Shown: in pieces, positions 23,676 to 32,010 of the stretch
Layout of the letters: the number at the start of each line of letters is the position of its first letter
How positions within the stretch are numbered: the stretch's first letter is position 1
Assembly (NCBI RefSeq): GCF_022524485.1
Contig: NZ_JAKXMK010000035.1
Coordinates: forward strand, 62,001-126,000
Direction of reading: 5' to 3'
Source: Pseudonocardia alaniniphila
GTDB lineage: Bacteria > Actinomycetota > Actinomycetes > Mycobacteriales > Pseudonocardiaceae
DNA length: 64,000 nucleotides
Program-made: the position numbers and the translations under genes
Notes under the pieces: model-generated
Told to the model about the DNA's origin: nothing
The model's database searches: none
Seen by the model: the letters and a program-made list of their open reading frames with translations, nothing else

Positions 23676-26626
23676 GCACGAACTCCTGCAATCGATGTGG
23701 TCTCCGCATGCGCTGCACCGAGGGCCTCGACCTGCACCGCGCAGAACTTGAACTCAGGGATCTTGCCGACCGGGTCGACCTCGTCGATCGTCAGGAGGTT
23801 GGCCGCCGCCTCGCGGAAGTGGAACGGGATGAAGCAGTTGCCGAGCTGCTCCCGGTGCGAGATGCGGACCAGCAGCTCGATCGTGCCGCGCCGCGATCGC
23901 ACGCGGACCATCTCCCCATGGGCGACCCCGCGATCGGCGGCGTCCTTCGGGTGCATGTAGACCTCGGCGACCGGCGAGATCGCGTCGAGGGCGTACGAGC
24001 GCCGGGTCATCGAGCCGGTGTGCCAGTGCTCGAGCAACCGGCCGGTGTTGAGCACCAGTGGGTAATCGGCGTCGGGCAGCTCCCGGGGCGGCAGCCACTG
24101 CGCGGGCACGAGGTGGGCGAGCCCGTCGTCGGTGTTGAACTTCTCGTCGAACATGACGATGGTGCCGTCGCTGTGCTCCGGGTCGTCGTTCGGGTAGAGC
24201 TTCCCGGACAGCCCCAGGTTGCCGTACGAGAGGTTCTTGTACGAGGGCATGAGCTCGACCATCTCGTCGAAGACCTCGCTCGGGCTCTCGTAGGTCCAGT
24301 TCAGCCCGATCCGGCGCGCGATGTCCTGCACGATCTCCCAGTCGGGCCGTGCCTGGCCGGGAGGGTCCATCACCTTGCGGCCGAGCTGCACCCGGCGGTC
24401 GGTGTTGGTGTACGTGCCGTTCTTCTCCAGGTAGGAGCTCGCGGGCAGGATCACGTCGGCGAACTCGGCGGTCTCGGTGAGGAAGATGTCCTGGACCACG
24501 AGGAAGTCCAGGGCCGACAACGCCTTGCGGACCTTGTTGATGTTGGGGTCGGACAGGAACGGGTTCTCCCCGAGCATGTACATCCCGCGCACGCCACCCG
24601 GCTGCAGCACCGACTTGATGATCTCGGTGACCGTCAGGCCGCGGTTGGGATCGAGGGTGGTGCCCCACGCCTCCTCGAAGTGCCGACGCGTGGCGTCGAT
24701 GTCGACGCCCTGGTAGTCGGGGTAGAACATCGGGATCAGCCCCGCGTCGGACGCGCCCTGCACGTTGTTCTGCCCGCGCAGCGGGTGCAGCCCCGTGCCC
24801 GGACGCCCGACGTTGCCGGTGATCGAGCACAGCGCGATCAGGCAGCGGGCGTTGTCGGTGCCGGTGGTGTGCTGGGAGATCCCCATCCCCCAGTAGACGA
24901 CGCCTGCCCCGGCCTCGCCCCAGAGCCTCGCGACCTCGCGGATCGTGTCGGCGTCCACACCGGTGATCTGCGCGGCGCGCTCCGGTGGGTAGTCGGCGAC
25001 GGTGCGCGCGAGCTCGTCGTAGTTGGACGTGCGGCTCGCGATGAACTCGCGGTCGATCATCCCGAGGCGGATCACCTCGTGCATGATCGAGTTGTAGAAC
25101 GCGACATCGGTGCCGGGCTTGAGCTGCACGAAGATGTCGGCGTGCTCCGCCACGGTGGACGCGCGCGGGTCGATGTAGATGATCTTCGTGCCGCGCCGGC
25201 GGGCCTGCTTGAAGAACGAGCTGGCCACCGGGTGGTTCGCCGTGGGGTTGGAGCCGGTGATGATCACGACGTCGGCGTTGGCGACATCGCCGTAGGTGGT
25301 GGACACCGCACCTGAGCCGACGCCCTCGAACAGCGCGGCCACCGAGGAGGCGTGGCAGAGCCGGGTGCAGTGGTCGATGTTGTTGGTGCCGAAGCCGGTG
25401 CGGATGAGCTTCTGGAAGAGGTAGGCCTCCTCGTTGGAGCACTTCGCCGAACCGAACCCGGCGATCGCGCCCGGGCCGCCTTCGGCGTGGATCTCCCTGA
25501 GGCGCCGGGCGATCAGGTCGAGCGCCTCCTCCCAGGTTGCCTCCCGGAAGTACGGCATGACCTCGTCGTAGTCGACCAGTCCGCCGGGCTTGTGCTTGCC
25601 GCCGCGCTTGTCGCCCGGCTTGCGCCCGCCGCCGCTGCGGTTGCCTCCGCTGCCCCCGCGGCCCCGGTCGTTGTCGCTGTCGCCTCGGACGTCGGCCGAG
25701 AGCGGGCCCTTCGGGTAGGCCGTGTCGATGCGGATCAACGGAGTGGTCAGCCGCTGCGGGGAGGCCGAGTAGTCCCAGCCGTAGCGGCCCTTGACGCAGA
25801 GCCGGCTCTGCGAGCCGGGCTGGTCGCGGCCCTCGGCGAAGGAGATCGCCCCACGCTCGCGGTCGACGTAGTAGGTCAGCGCGCAGCCGACACCGCAGTA
25901 CGGGCAGACGCTGTCGACAGCGTCCAGCTCCTCGCGCGGGCGGATCGGGATCCCGCGGATGGGCTTGTTGGTCAGGGCTCCCGTGGGGCAGGCCTGCACG
26001 CACTCGCCGCAGGTGACACACGAACTGGCGCCCATCGGGTCGTTCAGGTCGAACGCGATCCGGGTCGAGTAGCCCTTGCCGGAGCGGCCGATGACGTCGT
26101 TGCCCTGGATGTCGTCGCAGGCCCGCACGCAGCGGTCGCACAGGATGCAGGCGTCGTGGTTGACGTCGATGACCGGGTTGGACGAGTCGGTGCCCCGGCC
26201 CGAGCCACAGGGCAGTTCGGTGGTCTCCCGGGCCACCCCGAAGCCGTCAGCCAGGTCGAGCAGCAGATTGTCGCGGGTCGTGGTGTCCTTCGGGTCCTCG
26301 GCGCGCGGCGGCTGGTCGGCCATCAGCAGCTCGGTCAGGGTGGCGCGGCTGCGCTCCAGCTCCGGGGTGGAGGTCTTGACCTCCATGTTGTCCTCGCACG
26401 GGCGCACACACGCGGCGGCGAACACCCGCCCGCCGGTGTCGACCACGCACATCCGGCACACCCCGACCGGGTCGTAGCGCTCGTCGTGGCACAGCACCGG
26501 GATGTCCACACCGACCTGTTTGGCGGCGTCGTAGATGGAGGTGCCCTCGGGAACGGTGACCGAGTGCCCATCGATCTCGGCGGTGACCGTCCGCACGGCG
26601 GTCGGCGGATCCTGCACGGATGTCAT
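23672..26626 (-). CDS. Formate dehydrogenase alpha subunit (Mo/W-bis-MGD, FdsA-like)
   Basis: The protein (984 aa) starts with a [2Fe-2S] domain (C46, C57, C60, C73). Two [4Fe-4S] ferredoxin motifs follow (CILCDRCVRAC at 160-170, CVTCGECVQAC at 203-213), then the MopB cluster CPYCGVGC (241-248). Cys424 in RLCHASS is the metal ligand, so selenocysteine is not used. The bis-MGD-binding domains continue to the C-terminal dinucleotide-binding fold. Between the MopB cluster and the catalytic domain is a Gly/Arg/Lys-rich low-complexity insert (about 313-349). The ATG at 26626 is chosen because GGGAG precedes it. It pairs with the overlapping beta subunit and lies 73 bp after the AOR gene. Formate oxidation to CO2 is expected. 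Confidence 0.93.
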   Translation of the reverse strand: MTSVQDPPTAVRTVTAEIDGHSVTVPEGTSIYDAAKQVGVDIPVLCHDERYDPVGVCRMCVVDTGGRVFAAACVRPCEDNMEVKTSTPELERSRATLTELLMADQPPRAEDPKDTTTRDNLLLDLADGFGVARETTELPCGSGRGTDSSNPVIDVNHDACILCDRCVRACDDIQGNDVIGRSGKGYSTRIAFDLNDPMGASSCVTCGECVQACPTGALTNKPIRGIPIRPREELDAVDSVCPYCGVGCALTYYVDRERGAISFAEGRDQPGSQSRLCVKGRYGWDYSASPQRLTTPLIRIDTAYPKGPLSADVRGDSDNDRGRGGSGGNRSGGGRKPGDKRGGKHKPGGLVDYDEVMPYFREATWEEALDLIARRLREIHAEGGPGAIAGFGSAKCSNEEAYLFQKLIRTGFGTNNIDHCTRLCHASSVAALFEGVGSGAVSTTYGDVANADVVIITGSNPTANHPVASSFFKQARRRGTKIIYIDPRASTVAEHADIFVQLKPGTDVAFYNSIMHEVIRLGMIDREFIASRTSNYDELARTVADYPPERAAQITGVDADTIREVARLWGEAGAGVVYWGMGISQHTTGTDNARCLIALCSITGNVGRPGTGLHPLRGQNNVQGASDAGLIPMFYPDYQGVDIDATRRHFEEAWGTTLDPNRGLTVTEIIKSVLQPGGVRGMYMLGENPFLSDPNINKVRKALSALDFLVVQDIFLTETAEFADVILPASSYLEKNGTYTNTDRRVQLGRKVMDPPGQARPDWEIVQDIARRIGLNWTYESPSEVFDEMVELMPSYKNLSYGNLGLSGKLYPNDDPEHSDGTIVMFDEKFNTDDGLAHLVPAQWLPPRELPDADYPLVLNTGRLLEHWHTGSMTRRSYALDAISPVAEVYMHPKDAADRGVAHGEMVRVRSRRGTIELLVRISHREQLGNCFIPFHFREAAANLLTIDEVDPVGKIPEFKFCAVQVEALGAAHAETTSIAGVRA

Positions 26627-26699
26627 CTCGACTCCCAACCGGTAGTGCATACCGCATACAACATAGTCACCCTGTGCCCGGTTTGGCGATTCTCGTCCT

Positions 26700-28508
26700 T
26701 CATCCACCTAGCAGCAACGCGGCCTCCGCCTCCGGCGCAGGGCGGCCCTCCTCGTCCAGGCCGCGCTCGGAGTAGTACCCGGCGACCATGGCCTGCAGGC
26801 GCTCGGCGGTCAGCGCGGCCACCCGTCCGGAGCCCAGCTCCAGCGGCGTCTCCAGCATCCGAGGCGGCAGCGTGTCGTCCGCGGCCGTGGCTCCCTCACG
26901 CTGGTTGAACACCCGCTTGGCCAGCACGATCCGCCGCGCGGTGGCGCGCAGCTCGGCCGCGTCGACATCCCAGCCGGTGACCGAGCGCAGCAGTGCCGCC
27001 CACTCGGTGAAGGGGTCCTCGAAGACCCCGCGCAGGAACTTGCAGAGGATCATCGAATCCATCACCGCGGCCCGGTCCTCCGTGCCTACCGCCGCGGCGA
27101 CATGGGCCGGACCGCCGTCCAGCCGGTCGAGCTCGCCGGACAGGTCGGCCTCGTACGCGCCGGAGCGGTTGTGGTCGGCGCCGCGGGCGTTGACCGCGAG
27201 GCCCAGGGCCATCGCCTGCAGCGTGCGGGGCTCGTACCCAGGCAGTTCCAGGCCCTTGACCTGCGGTGCGAACGCGATCGATCCGTTGCCGACGACCTCA
27301 GCCGCCCGTCGTGAGCCCTGCGCCAGCAGCTCGCCGAGGCCCTCCCGGGCGCCGATCAGGTCGAGCGCGCGCAACAGCGCCGCACCGTCGCCGAACTTGA
27401 GCCACGGCGCATCGATGAGGCCGCGCTCGACGCACTCCATCGCCCACGCGATCGTGCCTCCGGCGGAGATCGTGTCCAGGCCCAGCTCGTCGCAGCGGGC
27501 GCTGGCGGCGAACACGTCGTCCGGGTCGGAGACGCCACACAGCGGCCCGAGCGCGAACACGTTCTCGTATTCCATCCGCTGCTGGCCGCCGCCCTTGCGG
27601 GAGTAGATGTGCTCACAGCCGATCGCGCAGGACGCGCACGAGTTGCGTGCCACTCCGCGCAGCTCGTGCAGCTCCTCGGCAGCCAGCCGGGGCGCGTCGG
27701 CGAAGGTGGCCGCAGTGAAGTTGCGGGTCGGGAGCGTGGAAACGGCGTTGAAAGCGAGCAGGTTGGCCAGCGTGCCCAGCTCGCGGTACTTCGCCGTGGC
27801 CGGCCCGAAGCTGCGCGTCCGCAGGTCCTTCGCCGCGGCCAGCACCGCCGTCTGGTCGGCGATCTCCACCCGGGTTGCCGACCTGACCAGGATGGCCTTG
27901 ACGTTCTTGGCCCCCAGGACCGCGCCCAGCCCGCCCCGGCCGGCATGGCGGCCGTCGTGGCTGATCGTGGCGTAGTGGACCAGCTGCTCCCCGGCCGGCC
28001 CGATGGCCGCGGTCTGCCAACCGCGCCCGAACCGCTCCCGCACGGCCGCTTCGGCCTGCGCCGCCGCCAGCCCGGCCAGCTCCGGCGCCGGCTCGAGGCG
28101 GGCGCCGTCGCCGTCGACGAGCAGCACCGACAGCTCCGCCGCCCTTCCGCGGACGACGATCGCGTCGTTCCCGGTCAGCTTGCCGGCGATGGCGAACCGG
28201 CTGGACGCCAGCGCGTCGGTGAGCAGCCCTGTCAGCGGCGACTTGGCCACCACCGCGAACTTCGCGCTGGTCGTCAGCGGGGTGCCGACCAGAGGGGAGA
28301 ACACGAATGCGAGCGGCGCCTCCGGGGCGAGCGGGTCGACACCGGCCGGAGCCAGCCGGTGCATCAGCCAGGTGCCCAGGCCGACCCCACCCAGGTAGGC
28401 GCGCAGGACGGCGTCCTCGAGGGGGAGCGGCGCGCTCGTCACCTCGTGGTCCCCGACGTCCACGACCAGGGCCCGGCCGAAATACCCACCTGCTGACACA
28501 AGACCCAA
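26700..28508 (-). CDS. aor: Aldehyde:ferredoxin oxidoreductase (tungsten family)
   Basis: The protein (602 aa) matches the AOR family in length and order: N-terminal domain starting GGYFGRALVVDVGDH, cofactor-binding segment AGRGGLGAVLGAKNVKAI, cluster ligands C291, C294 and C298 in SCASCAIGCEH, a later Cys in MILCKFLRG, and LGLDTISAGGTIAW. Known members hold a tungsto-bis-pyranopterin and one [4Fe-4S] cluster, oxidising aldehydes to acids. No AOR-specific ferredoxin or flavoprotein subunit is adjacent, so electrons may go to ferredoxin or the NuoEF-like subunit nearby. The start is either TTG 28508 or GTG 28499; the latter gives a more typical N-terminus. It lies 12 bp after the mobA-moaD fusion. 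Confidence 0.93.
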   Translation of the reverse strand: MGLVSAGGYFGRALVVDVGDHEVTSAPLPLEDAVLRAYLGGVGLGTWLMHRLAPAGVDPLAPEAPLAFVFSPLVGTPLTTSAKFAVVAKSPLTGLLTDALASSRFAIAGKLTGNDAIVVRGRAAELSVLLVDGDGARLEPAPELAGLAAAQAEAAVRERFGRGWQTAAIGPAGEQLVHYATISHDGRHAGRGGLGAVLGAKNVKAILVRSATRVEIADQTAVLAAAKDLRTRSFGPATAKYRELGTLANLLAFNAVSTLPTRNFTAATFADAPRLAAEELHELRGVARNSCASCAIGCEHIYSRKGGGQQRMEYENVFALGPLCGVSDPDDVFAASARCDELGLDTISAGGTIAWAMECVERGLIDAPWLKFGDGAALLRALDLIGAREGLGELLAQGSRRAAEVVGNGSIAFAPQVKGLELPGYEPRTLQAMALGLAVNARGADHNRSGAYEADLSGELDRLDGGPAHVAAAVGTEDRAAVMDSMILCKFLRGVFEDPFTEWAALLRSVTGWDVDAAELRATARRIVLAKRVFNQREGATAADDTLPPRMLETPLELGSGRVAALTAERLQAMVAGYYSERGLDEEGRPAPEAEAALLLGG

Positions 28509-28520
28509 GCGTAGGCCTGC

Positions 28521-29378
28521 TCAGCCCCCCGCGTCGGCCGACAGGAAGGCAACGTTGTCGCCGTGGACGAGCGGCAAGTGAGGGTCGCGGGTCATCTGGT
28601 CGCCGTTGATGGCGGCCACGACATGCCGATCGAGAGCGATCCCCACTTCAGCAGCGGCCGCACCGAGCGAAGCCGCACGGACCGTGCGCGGCCCGCGCTG
28701 CCCGCCGCTCGCGAGCGCCCCGAACCGTTCGACCACCACCTCCGGCTGCGGTCGAGCGAGGGCGGCAGCGTAATCATCGGGCTCGTTGACGTTGACCAGC
28801 GAGTCCAACCCCGGGTCGGCGCGTGCCAGCGCAGGATCGGCAAGCAGGGTGTCGTCGTCGAGCTGGGTGACCCGGCAGTGCTGGAACAGCATCCCCGGCC
28901 GCAGGTCCCCCTCGCCCAGCAGCTTTTCCACCAGCCCGGCCAGCGCCGTCCGGTAGCCGGCCGCCAGTGGCTGCCGGTAGCCGCGCGCCACCGGCAGTAC
29001 GACATCGGCCTCCGGGTCGGCGAACCCGCGCAGCACCCGCTGGACCAGCGCAGGATGCAGGAAAGGCAGGTCGGTCGAGCACACGAAGGCCACCGGTGCA
29101 CGCCCGTCGAGCGCGGCCAACCCCGTGGCCAGACCCCGCATGGGCCCCAGCCCATCGATCGGGTCGGCCACCACCTCGATCCCGGGCGGCAGCTCGGGCA
29201 GGTCCTGGCCAGGTGCGGCGACGACCAGTACCGGCCCGTCGACGACGCGAGCAAGCAGGGCGGTGGTCCTGTGCAGGAGCGTCGAGCCGTGCCACTCCAA
29301 GGCCGCCTTGGAGCGGCCCATCCGGGAGGACCGGCCGCCGGCGAGGACGACACCGGCGGCTTCTGCGGGCCCGATCAC
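28521..29378 (-). CDS. MobA-like guanylyltransferase fused to a MoaD/ThiS-like sulfur carrier
   Basis: The protein (285 aa) has an N-terminal MobA nucleotidyltransferase (VVLAGGRSSRMGRSKAALEW, then STDLPFLHPAL), which adds GMP to Mo- or W-molybdopterin to make the bis-MGD form. The last 75 residues (from about 210) have the ubiquitin-like pattern of MoaD: VVAAINGDQMT, LPLVHGDNVAFLSADAGG, ending exactly in the Gly-Gly needed for C-terminal thiocarboxylation. A fusion of an early sulfur carrier with a late guanylyltransferase is unusual. It is the first gene of the AOR/FDH operon and probably serves those two enzymes. The start is the GTG at 29378, apparently leaderless. Confidence 0.88.
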   Translation of the reverse strand: MIGPAEAAGVVLAGGRSSRMGRSKAALEWHGSTLLHRTTALLARVVDGPVLVVAAPGQDLPELPPGIEVVADPIDGLGPMRGLATGLAALDGRAPVAFVCSTDLPFLHPALVQRVLRGFADPEADVVLPVARGYRQPLAAGYRTALAGLVEKLLGEGDLRPGMLFQHCRVTQLDDDTLLADPALARADPGLDSLVNVNEPDDYAAALARPQPEVVVERFGALASGGQRGPRTVRAASLGAAAAEVGIALDRHVVAAINGDQMTRDPHLPLVHGDNVAFLSADAGG

Positions 29379-29384
29379 GGCTCG

Positions 29385-29390
29385 ATACTA
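29385..29390 (-). promoter_or_regulatory. Candidate leaderless promoter (-10) of the AOR/FDH operon
   Basis: On the minus strand TAGTAT ends 6 nt before the GTG start of the mobA-moaD fusion, with no ribosome binding site between. This matches leaderless actinobacterial promoters. No clear -35 hexamer is seen 17 nt upstream, so an activator or alternative sigma factor is possible. Confidence 0.45.
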
Positions 29391-29520
29391 GTGGCGTCGG
29401 GGAGGGTTGGCCGGTATCCGGCAGTCTGCCGCGTTCGACGCACATGCCGGCCGGCCGACGCGAGTTCCCAGGTAGAGCGTCGGATTCATGTGCCGCCGTC
29501 CGGGGTCGGCACACCTGTAC

Positions 29521-30036
29521 TCATCCCAGCGGCAGTTCAGCCACACTGCGCCAGGCCCCGGGCGCGGCCGAGCCCTGGAACAGGTGAGCCACGTGCACCG
29601 ACGCTGTCACCGGCAGTCGCCTGGAGACTGCGTCGCCCGCGGCGGACAACGTGTCGAGGGCGGCATCGTCTCCGATGGTCAGGTGAGGCACCGGCGTGCC
29701 GAAGGCACCGCGGTATGGAGGGCACTCGGGGAACGCCGACCACACGGCGTCGATCAATGCGCGGAAGCCCTCGGCCGGATGTGGAGCAAGCCATACGACG
29801 GTGTCGGCGAACCAGCGCACCTCCGTGAAGGAGACCTCGAAGCGCGGCACAGATCGAACCGCATCGCGAAGCCGCCGCAGCTCGTCGGGGCCGAGACGGT
29901 CGGGAGCGAGGAACGGGTAGATGACGGTCACGTGCGCCGGCACGCCCCACCCCGCGGAGCGATCCAGCGAGGCGCGAAACGCGCCCACCACCGGCTCGGC
30001 CTCAGGCACCGGCACGATGACTGCACTCTCGCTCAT
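29521..30036 (-). CDS. 2'-5' RNA ligase / 2H phosphoesterase family protein
   Basis: The protein (171 aa) carries the two H-x-T/S-x motifs that define the 2H phosphoesterases: HVTVIYPF near residue 37 and HLTIGDD near residue 120. Family members hydrolyse cyclic phosphodiesters or 2'-5' linkages; in bacteria the physiological substrate is usually unknown. I choose the ATG at 30036 (MSESAVIVPVPEAEP), since upstream residues are unconserved. It stands alone between the Moco operon and a divergent esterase gene. Confidence 0.82.
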   Translation of the reverse strand: MSESAVIVPVPEAEPVVGAFRASLDRSAGWGVPAHVTVIYPFLAPDRLGPDELRRLRDAVRSVPRFEVSFTEVRWFADTVVWLAPHPAEGFRALIDAVWSAFPECPPYRGAFGTPVPHLTIGDDAALDTLSAAGDAVSRRLPVTASVHVAHLFQGSAAPGAWRSVAELPLG

Positions 30037-30199
30037 GTCCACTCGACGATCATCCGATGGGCCCGGCAGGGCGGCCACCGCATTGCACCGCACTTCGGCG
30101 GGCGCCGCGTCGCCGCTTCCGCGGACCGCAAGGCGCGGCCTGGCTCAGATGTTGGCCCATGTCAGATGATCGAGACGTTTCCGCCCCACGGATCCTCGG

Positions 30200-30228
30200 T
30201 TGACACCTGCCCCGGGGCATCTCATGAT
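30200..30228 (+). promoter_or_regulatory. Candidate promoter of the esterase gene
   Basis: A perfect -35 TTGACA (30200-30205), a 17-bp spacer and a -10-like CATGAT (30223-30228) precede the esterase by about 145 bp. The -10 lies within the 10-bp palindrome CATGATCATG. Confidence 0.45.
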
Positions 30229-30373
30229 CATGGTTGTCCGCAGTGGAACATCGGCCGTGACACAGCAAGATCGCCGAACGGTTTCGCCCTGATTTCTCGG
30301 GCACCCCGATTCCGGCCCCGAAGGACTGCCTCGCCGGATATCGGTCCGGGCACAAGGATGTGGAGGTGTTCGT

Positions 30374-31465
30374 ATGGCGCTGATTCGTTCACGGGCGCTG
30401 CTGGCGGCAACCTGCTCCGCGGTTCTCTTCGCCCTTTCTGCATGCGCGGGCTGGTCGTCGCAAGCCCAGGAGCCGGAACCGCAGGCTGCCGCATCGTCCA
30501 CCGCCGCGGGCAAGCTGGAGCGCGTCAAGGTGCACGGCAAGTCGCTCGAGGGCAACCTGATGGGCGAATCGGCCGACCCCGATGTGTCGATCTACCTGCC
30601 GGCGAGCTACTCCACCGATTCCGATCGCCGGTATCCGGTGGTCTACCTGCTGCACGGATACACCGGGACGGACCTGTCCTACTTCGGTCCCGGCGGCCGC
30701 CAGCTCGACCAGATCGCCGAACGCGTCTTCGCCAACGGCAGCGCGCAGGAGATGATCCTCGTGATGCCCAACTGCATGAACGCCTACGGCGGCTGCATGT
30801 ACTCGAACTCGGTGACGGCGGGCGACTGGGAAACGTATGTCGCCGACGATCTCGTCAGCTATGTCGACCAGAACTACCGCACGATCGCGACGCGTGCGAG
30901 CCGTGGGCTCGCGGGCCATTCGATGGGCGGCTACGGGACGATCCGTATCGGCATGAAGCGCCCCGACGTGTTCAACGCGCTCTACGCGCTCAGTTCCTGC
31001 TGCCTGAACGAAGGGACGATCCGTCCGCCGGCCGGCGGTGTCACCCCGTTGGCCGAGTCGATCAAGAGCCCGGAAGAAGCACAGGGCAACCGCGATGTGA
31101 TGGGCACACTGGCTCGGGCCGCTGCATGGGCACCGAACCCGAAGAACCCTCCGTTCTTCTTCGACCTGCCGACGAAGAACGGTGAGGTACAACCGGACAT
31201 TGCCGAGAAGTGGGCGGCGAACTCGCCGGTCGCCATGCTCGACCAGTACGCCGGGAACCTCAAGAAATACAAGGCGATCGCGCTCGACATCGGGCTCCAG
31301 GACAGCCTGCTCGCCAGCGACGAGGTCTTCGTCGACCGCCTCAACCGGTTCGACGTGCCGCACACCTTCGAGACCTACGAGGGCGACCACACCAGCGGGG
31401 TCCCTCAGCGCCTCGAGGAGAAGGTCCTGCCGTTCTTCTCCCAGCAGCTGTCCTTCGGCTCGTAG
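30374..31465 (+). CDS. Secreted esterase lipoprotein (esterase D / antigen 85-like alpha/beta hydrolase)
   Basis: The protein (363 aa) begins with a lipoprotein signal (LLAATCSAVLFALSAC), so it is predicted to be anchored outside the membrane. The hydrolase core has YPVVYLLHGYTGTDLSYF and the nucleophile elbow GLAGHSMGGYGT. The catalytic acid is probably in the ALDIGLQDSLL region and the His in YEGDHTSGVP. The fold matches the esterase D/acyltransferase group that includes antigen 85 and xylan esterases. Cys pairs (NCMNAYGGC, SSCC) fit an extracytoplasmic enzyme with disulfides. The substrate is unknown. Confidence 0.88.
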   Translation: MALIRSRALLAATCSAVLFALSACAGWSSQAQEPEPQAAASSTAAGKLERVKVHGKSLEGNLMGESADPDVSIYLPASYSTDSDRRYPVVYLLHGYTGTDLSYFGPGGRQLDQIAERVFANGSAQEMILVMPNCMNAYGGCMYSNSVTAGDWETYVADDLVSYVDQNYRTIATRASRGLAGHSMGGYGTIRIGMKRPDVFNALYALSSCCLNEGTIRPPAGGVTPLAESIKSPEEAQGNRDVMGTLARAAAWAPNPKNPPFFFDLPTKNGEVQPDIAEKWAANSPVAMLDQYAGNLKKYKAIALDIGLQDSLLASDEVFVDRLNRFDVPHTFETYEGDHTSGVPQRLEEKVLPFFSQQLSFGS

Positions 31466-31542
31466 CAGCCTCCCGGCGCACCTGCTGGATAGTGGCGCGG
31501 CGGATCCTGGATGCTGGACGGGTCCGGTCGGAGGTGCGGGGG

Positions 31543-32010
31543 ATGAGTTTCCGGTTGGCGGCCTACGCCGTGTGCGTCGAGGACGGGCGTGTGCTCCTCG
31601 CCCGTCACGTACCACCGACGGGCGAGAGCAGCTGGACTCTTCCGGGCGGTCGGGTCGAGCACGGGGAGGATCCGTTCGATGCGGTGATCCGGGAGGTCGC
31701 CGAGGAGACCGGCTGCGACGCGGTGGTCGAACGCCTGCTGGGCGTGGACTCCAGAGTGATCCCCGCGGCCACCGCACGTGCGGGAGTCGAGCACCAGAAC
31801 GTCGGCATCTTCTATCGGGTCCGCATCGCCGGCGGCCGGATGCGGCCCGAGCCGAACGGCGAGGTCGCGGAGTCCGTCTGGACCCCGATCCCCGAGGTCG
31901 CCTGCCTGCGCCGCTCATCGCTGGTCGACGTGGGCCTCGACCTGGCGCAGACCGTGCCGGCGACCGGTCACGTCGCTCCCGTTCCGGTCGGCGGCTTGAT
32001 CCAGCACTGA
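31543..32010 (+). CDS. NUDIX hydrolase
   Basis: The protein (155 aa) has a full Nudix box, GGRVEHGEDPFDAVIREVAE followed by ETGC, within a compact fold starting SFRLAAYAVCVEDGRVLLAR. Such enzymes cleave nucleoside diphosphates linked to another moiety; the exact substrate cannot be predicted. The ATG at 31543 follows GGAGG at about 8 nt. It lies 77 bp after the esterase gene on the same strand and could be co-transcribed. Confidence 0.9.
   Translation: MSFRLAAYAVCVEDGRVLLARHVPPTGESSWTLPGGRVEHGEDPFDAVIREVAEETGCDAVVERLLGVDSRVIPAATARAGVEHQNVGIFYRVRIAGGRMRPEPNGEVAESVWTPIPEVACLRRSSLVDVGLDLAQTVPATGHVAPVPVGGLIQH

Noticed and set aside
23708..25315. A 535-aa plus-strand open frame inside the FDH alpha gene
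   Set aside because: It is antisense to a highly conserved gene, has the composition of a GC-rich shadow frame and resembles no family. The same applies to the long antisense frames at 18854-20284, 22809-23960, 25352-26908 and 34660-36186.
23672..26626. Possible selenocysteine in FDH
   Set aside because: The metal-ligand position is an ordinary Cys codon (RLCHASS) and no in-frame TGA occurs there.
30223..30232. CATGATCATG as a regulator site
   Set aside because: A 10-bp palindrome can arise by chance and has no second copy or linked regulator; it is mentioned only as part of the candidate promoter.
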